Assembly: GCA_022508505.1 (NCBI GenBank)
Contig: JAFLVC010000002.1
Coordinates: 97,507-161,506 of the forward strand
Direction of reading: 5' to 3'
DNA length: 64,000 nt
Source: Clostridiales bacterium
GTDB taxonomy: Bacteria > Bacillota > Clostridia > Christensenellales > Pumilibacteraceae
Position 1 is the first letter of the stretch. Each line of letters starts with the position of its first letter. The notes under the pieces were generated by a model. That model was given only the letters and a program-made list of their open reading frames with translations. It did not search any database and was not told the origin of the DNA. This document shows, piece after piece, positions 62,023-64,000 of this stretch. A program made the position numbers and the translations under genes.

Positions 62023-64000
62023 ATGCTATCAAAGCGAAAAATTATCAACGGCTTAATAATTGCGGCAATGACGGCAGCGCTCGTCGTCATCATAGTGTTA
62101 TATGCATTATTTATGCAGGACGGAATTTTTGACGAGAGCGCAGATCATCTTTCCGAGGTTTACGGACAGACGAACGCCGCCCTTCAACAGAGAATAACTT
62201 CCCACCGTATTGTTATGAAGAGCTGGGAAAGTTATATCTTGGAAAAGACCCAGAGCCCCGACAAGAATGAGCAACAAGAGTTTGAAAGATTTATTGACGC
62301 ACATAAAAAGAAATTGAATGTTACAAGATTTTCTTTTATCAACACTAAGAATATGTTTGATCCGGAAGAGCCCGAGGAGAAGGACAAATTATACGCGATG
62401 GACAGAGACGGCAGACGGTATCTGCTTGAGTTAAGGCGTGAGCCTCAATATTTGTTCAAAGAGGGGGAGGACGCCGCCGTTGCGTGTATGCGCACTTATA
62501 TCCCCGGCACAGGCATAGAAGTTAAAGATAAATACGGCTCGGTTATAGCACCTAAGGGTCAGCCGAGAAACGACTATAGTGAGAAAGACAGGTTCATTAT
62601 GGTTGCCGTTATGTTTGACGGTTTACATTATTACACTGCTCCCGGTGACGACAGGGCGTTCAGATATAACGGTATAGCGTTCTTTTTCGATGTTGCGGAT
62701 ATATCCTACTCCATCGAAGTAGATGCGTTCGACGGTCAGGGAAACACGTTCCTCGTTTTGCCGAACGGTCTTGAAAAGGAATCGACGGGGCTCGTCCTGT
62801 TGCAGTCGGGTAATGACAAGTTCTTTAAGACAGGCGAGGACGAACAGTTAAACTTTCTGAAGTTTTTGCGTGATAAAACCGATATGGAAAAGAAGGATAT
62901 CAAAAGCCTTCAGGCCGAATGGGAGAGAATCGATAAAGGAGAGATAGCCAGTTATACCACCACTTTCACGGGAAATAACGGTACGGAATATTATCTCAAT
63001 TGTCGCAAGGTAGCTTTTAACGACTGGATAATGGCGGGTGTAGTGCCTGCGGACGTAGTCAACGATAGTATGACGAACATAAGAACGATTACAATCATCG
63101 TTATGGCGGCGATATTCATCGTGCTCGGCGGCGGCATTACCTGGTTCATAATAATGAGCAACAAGCGCAAGATTCAGGACAAGGAGCTTGCCATTAAATC
63201 GCGTGAGGGACTGTTCGACCACATTACCTTCAACTCCAAGGATATATTCGCCCTGTTCGACGCCAATATGGGCGAAGCCGAGTACGTCAGTTCAAATGTT
63301 GAGTCCGTCTTGGGTATCCCCGTAGAAGAAGCTAAAAAAGACGTCTATAAAATTTTGGAAGCGGCGACGGTGCCTGCCGAAGAGTTGTTACAGAATTCCG
63401 CACAGGTTTTAAGCGAAGGCATAGTCGTTGAAGAGCTTTGCATGAAAAACGCTCAAGACAATTCCGAGACATGGTACAGGTTGGTCATCAATCCCCCTCA
63501 GGGCAAGTCCGGATACGTGCTCATGCTCTTCGACCGTACGAAAGAGCGCCGGATGCGCGCCGATTTGGAGTCTGCTTTAGCGATTGCAAAATCCGCAAAC
63601 GAGGCAAAGAGCAACTTCCTGTCCAATATGTCGCACGACATAAGGACGCCTATGAACGCCATTATCGGCTTTGCTACGCTGCTTGAAAAGGACGCCGAAA
63701 ATCCCGACAAGGTAAGAGATTACATACGCAAAATCTCTTTCTCAAGTCATCATATGCTCAGTCTTATAAACGACATTTTGGATATGAGCAAGATAGAGAG
63801 CGGTAAGAGTGCCCTCCACATCGAAGAGTTCGCCTTACCCGATATGCTTGAAGAAATCTATACGATTATAAGTACACAGGTTGCAAGCAAAAAGCAGAAG
63901 TTTGAAATGCATACCAAGGGCGCTATACCCGAACTTGTAAACGGCGACAGACTGCGCCTAAACCAAGTTATGATAAACCTCCTTTCGAATGCAGTCAAAT
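62023..64000 (+). CDS. Sensor histidine kinase, probably hybrid (3' end cut by window edge)
   Basis: AAGAGG precedes the ATG. A first transmembrane helix (about 8-28) and a second near residues 353-375 (TITIIVMAAIFIVLGGGITWFIIM) enclose an extracellular sensor of about 320 residues. A PAS-like segment follows (DIFALFDANMGEAEYVSSNVESVLG). The dimerisation/phosphorylation box reads NFLSNMSHDIRTPMNAIIGF, with the phospho-accepting His, followed by DRLRLNQVMINLLSNAVK, the start of the ATPase N box, where the window ends. In Clostridia, kinases of this build usually continue into receiver domains. It probably signals with the lipoprotein encoded just upstream. Confidence 0.9.
   Translation, partial: MLSKRKIINGLIIAAMTAALVVIIVLYALFMQDGIFDESADHLSEVYGQTNAALQQRITSHRIVMKSWESYILEKTQSPDKNEQQEFERFIDAHKKKLNVTRFSFINTKNMFDPEEPEEKDKLYAMDRDGRRYLLELRREPQYLFKEGEDAAVACMRTYIPGTGIEVKDKYGSVIAPKGQPRNDYSEKDRFIMVAVMFDGLHYYTAPGDDRAFRYNGIAFFFDVADISYSIEVDAFDGQGNTFLVLPNGLEKESTGLVLLQSGNDKFFKTGEDEQLNFLKFLRDKTDMEKKDIKSLQAEWERIDKGEIASYTTTFTGNNGTEYYLNCRKVAFNDWIMAGVVPADVVNDSMTNIRTITIIVMAAIFIVLGGGITWFIIMSNKRKIQDKELAIKSREGLFDHITFNSKDIFALFDANMGEAEYVSSNVESVLGIPVEEAKKDVYKILEAATVPAEELLQNSAQVLSEGIVVEELCMKNAQDNSETWYRLVINPPQGKSGYVLMLFDRTKERRMRADLESALAIAKSANEAKSNFLSNMSHDIRTPMNAIIGFATLLEKDAENPDKVRDYIRKISFSSHHMLSLINDILDMSKIESGKSALHIEEFALPDMLEEIYTIISTQVASKKQKFEMHTKGAIPELVNGDRLRLNQVMINLLSNAVK

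Overview
The window looks like chromosome from an uncultured, low-to-mid-GC Gram-positive anaerobe of the Clostridia (gut-type Firmicutes). This rests on consensus TTGACA/TATAAT promoters, AGGAGG-type ribosome binding sites, many lipobox lipoproteins, and the families present: DegV, FeoB with its Cys-rich partner, single-chain Fe-S serine dehydratase, 2-hydroxyacyl-CoA dehydratase-type activases, a PnuC transporter, an ECF S component, a Spo0A C-terminal-like protein, WYL and Myb-like regulators, and a hybrid sensor kinase. It is inference from families, not a species call.

Layout. 1-5 kb: end of feoB and its partner, then DegV plus a three-gene dehydratase/activase set. 5.1-8 kb: sdaA, a thioredoxin-reductase-like flavoprotein and a HAD phosphatase behind a hairpin-rich leader. 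8-13.5 kb: small regulators, Nudix, asparaginase, and a pnuC/flavin-oxidase module bounded by two identical terminator-like repeats. 13.7-16.6 kb (minus): flavodoxin, Fe-S aldo/keto reductase, ECF S component and DUF1893, behind a second copy of the hairpin leader. 16.7-23.9 kb (minus): one 2403-residue secreted repeat protein. 24.4 kb: initiator tRNA. 24.6-27.1 kb: Spo0A-C-like protein, WYL regulator, aldo/keto reductase. 27.4-33.4 kb: a tight operon of a divergent release-factor-like protein, an SF1 helicase, a coiled-coil protein and a membrane beta-repeat protein. 33.5-48.5 kb: a surface glycan locus with SGNH/DUF4886 lipoproteins, a GH18, a permuted membrane-bound GH3 and two Ig/CBM-like proteins. 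48.6-52.5 kb: a sigma-region-4 protein, small unknown proteins and a leucine-rich repeat protein.

The most interesting part is 52.6-55.5 kb: a divergent XRE repressor, a promoter whose spacer is filled by a 17-bp palindrome, a 33-residue peptide gene ending in an 18-residue Gly/Ser/Cys-rich segment, an attenuator-like hairpin, a kinase-fold protein with local resemblance to SelO, and an overlapping radical SAM/SPASM maturase with a PqqD-like N-terminus. It has the form of a ribosomally made, post-translationally modified peptide (RiPP) locus, with an unexpected kinase-like partner.

55.5-59.5 kb holds a membrane protein, a Gfo/Idh/MocA oxidoreductase and another leucine-rich repeat protein. 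The window ends with a lipoprotein carrying glycosyltransferase-like motifs and a hybrid histidine kinase that runs off the right edge. A second promising observation is the hairpin leader shared, with compensatory changes, by sdaA (5.1 kb) and the flavodoxin operon (16.5 kb).
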